In this document: positions 5,506 through 6,349 of the stretch, one piece after another | How the letters are laid out: each line of letters begins with the position of its first letter | How positions within the stretch are numbered: position 1 is the stretch's first letter | Origin: Hyphomicrobiales bacterium | Lineage (GTDB): Bacteria > Pseudomonadota > Alphaproteobacteria > Rhizobiales > Xanthobacteraceae | DNA length: 6,349 bases | NCBI GenBank assembly: GCA_003164375.1 | Contig: PLTE01000119.1 | Location: 1-6,349, forward strand | Direction of reading: 5' to 3' | Position numbers and translations under genes: made by a program | Notes under the pieces: model-generated | What the model was told of the DNA's origin: nothing | Seen by the model: only the letters and a program-made list of their open reading frames with translations | Database searches by the model: none

Positions 5506-5533
5506 CTTGGTTGCTGTCTCTTGGTTCCTGTCC
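5506..5533 (+). repeat. Tandem direct repeat of a 14-nt unit
   Basis: Two back-to-back 14-nt units, CTTGGTTGCTGTCT (5506-5519) and CTTGGTTCCTGTCC (5520-5533), agree at 12 positions. They lie about 70 nt upstream of the ATPase start in otherwise gene-free DNA. They could be a duplicated regulator site or the product of replication slippage. The period is not a multiple of three, so the unit is unlikely to be coding. Confidence 0.45.
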
Positions 5534-5601
5534 TGTTGCAGGCCCGCGCAGCCGATCCGAACGCATCCTGTGGCGGCAACAACGCCGGTGAGGGTTCGAA
5601 C

Positions 5602-6349
5602 ATGGCTAAACCAGCTTTGATTTTGGTCGGCGCGGACAAGGGCGGCGTGGGCAAGACGACGGTCGCCCGCACCTTGCTTGATTACTTCGCGGCGCATCAC
5701 GTGCCGACGCGCGCTTTCGACACTGAATCGCCGAAGGGCACCTTGAAGCGCTTTCATGGCGATGTGGCTGACATTGTCGACGCCACGTCGGTGCCTGATC
5801 AGATGCGGATCATAGACACGCTGTCGACCACCGACTCCACCGTGACGGTCGTCGACGTACGCGCCGGGCAGCTCTCGCCGACGCTCCGCGCGCTGCGCGA
5901 TATCGGCTTCCTCGATGCGGTCAAGAAGGGTCAGATCACCTTCGTCGTCTTCCACATTCTCGGTTCGTCGATCGCCTCGTTGAACGAGATCGAGGATACC
6001 GCGCCGTTCACCGCCGACGCCAAATATTTCCTGGTCAAGAACTTCCTCAACAACACGAGCTTCTTCGAATGGGACCAGCCGACCTATGCTTCCTATTTCA
6101 AGAAGCTGAAGGACGCGGTCGCCATCACCATCCCGAAGCTCAACGAGATGGCCTATGAGCAGGTCGAGCTCGCCTCGGTTCCGTTCCTGACCTTCGTTGC
6201 CAACAAGAACCCGAAGGGCGAAGCGGCCAACTACTCGTTCGTGCTGCGCGGCTATGTCCGCCACTGGCTGGCCAATGTCTGGAGCGAATTCGACCGCATC
6301 AAGCTCACCGACCTGGTCGGCTCCGGCAAGCCGGGCGCGCGCAGCGGCG
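5602..6349 (+). CDS. ParA/MinD-like P-loop ATPase, C-terminal end outside window
   Basis: The frame is open from ATG 5602 to the right edge (249 complete codons). The protein begins with a beta strand (ALILVGAD) and the deviant Walker A motif KGGVGKTT (13-20), including the signature lysine K13 and the P-loop lysine K18, which marks the ParA/MinD/SIMIBI class. D40 in FDTES stands where ParA proteins have the DxD switch. VTVVDV (81-86) is a plausible Walker B strand with D85. The rest (VFHILGSSIASLNEI, VKNFLNNTSFFEWDQP) does not resemble typical plasmid ParA, MipZ or MinD, so the cargo and partner are unknown. The MAK-start with a compact P-loop half and its switch sequence recall TraL-like ATPases, but no conjugation gene is present. 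The start is well set by GGTGAGG (5587-5593), eight bases upstream. A 234-nt gap with a tandem repeat precedes it, so it probably has its own promoter. Confidence 0.85.
   Translation, partial: MAKPALILVGADKGGVGKTTVARTLLDYFAAHHVPTRAFDTESPKGTLKRFHGDVADIVDATSVPDQMRIIDTLSTTDSTVTVVDVRAGQLSPTLRALRDIGFLDAVKKGQITFVVFHILGSSIASLNEIEDTAPFTADAKYFLVKNFLNNTSFFEWDQPTYASYFKKLKDAVAITIPKLNEMAYEQVELASVPFLTFVANKNPKGEAANYSFVLRGYVRHWLANVWSEFDRIKLTDLVGSGKPGARSG

Noticed and set aside
5481..5591. 36-codon plus-strand ORF (MSEDATRSTW...) ending in the ATPase ribosome site
   Set aside because: No Shine-Dalgarno precedes it, and the 14-nt tandem repeat inside it is not a multiple of three. Its TGA overlapping GGTGAGG is suggestive but not enough.
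5392..6264. 290-codon minus-strand frame opposite the ATPase
   Set aside because: The plus strand encodes a clear KGGVGKTT P-loop with a good ribosome site. The minus frame is charged, repetitive and without motifs.
1..6349. Mobile elements, CRISPR arrays, tRNA or rRNA genes
   Set aside because: No transposase motifs, long terminal repeats, regularly spaced repeats or tRNA cloverleaf patterns were seen by eye on either strand.

Overview
The window looks like chromosomal DNA from an alphaproteobacterium, most likely of the Hyphomicrobiales (Bradyrhizobium/Rhodopseudomonas/Xanthobacteraceae-like). The basis is high GC, codon use rich in GCG, CGC, GTC and CTG, and the style of the SMC C-terminus and of the LemA and M48 proteins. 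This placement is inferred from sequence character, not from a database search. Both edges cut through genes. I see no tRNA, rRNA, CRISPR array, transposase or phage gene.

Layout. (1) 1-234 (+) is the C-terminal end of the chromosome condensation ATPase SMC. (2) It converges, across a short GC-rich hairpin, on 286-1263 (-), a metal-dependent amidohydrolase-fold decarboxylase very like gamma-resorcylate (2,6-dihydroxybenzoate) decarboxylase. (3) A 210-nt divergent intergenic region with several hairpins separates it from 1474-2943 (+), a full-length polyprenyl-phosphate sugar phosphotransferase that starts exopolysaccharide or capsule repeat-unit assembly. (4) Only 11 nt after that gene ends, a small gene on the minus strand (2955-3317) ends. 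It encodes a 120-aa protein with a single C-terminal membrane segment. (5) A 231-nt divergent region then leads to a two-gene unit, lemA (3549-4112) and an HtpX-like M48 membrane metallopeptidase (4168-5367). The peptidase carries an unusual Pro/Gly-rich tail with three GPW motifs. (6) After a 234-nt gap, a ParA/MinD-like P-loop ATPase begins at 5602 and runs off the right edge.

How the genes fit together. Only lemA and the M48 peptidase look like a functional pair, since this association recurs widely in bacteria and suggests envelope protein quality control. The sugar transferase, the small membrane protein and the peptidase are all envelope-related, but nothing here proves a joint system. 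The decarboxylase has none of the usual resorcinol-pathway partners beside it. The ATPase has no ParB-like partner inside the window. The more unusual signals are the GPW tail, the divergent ATPase, the structured leaders around 1276-1381, a 14-nt tandem repeat upstream of the ATPase, and a 16-nt motif shared by two intergenic regions. None amounts to clear evidence of a new system.
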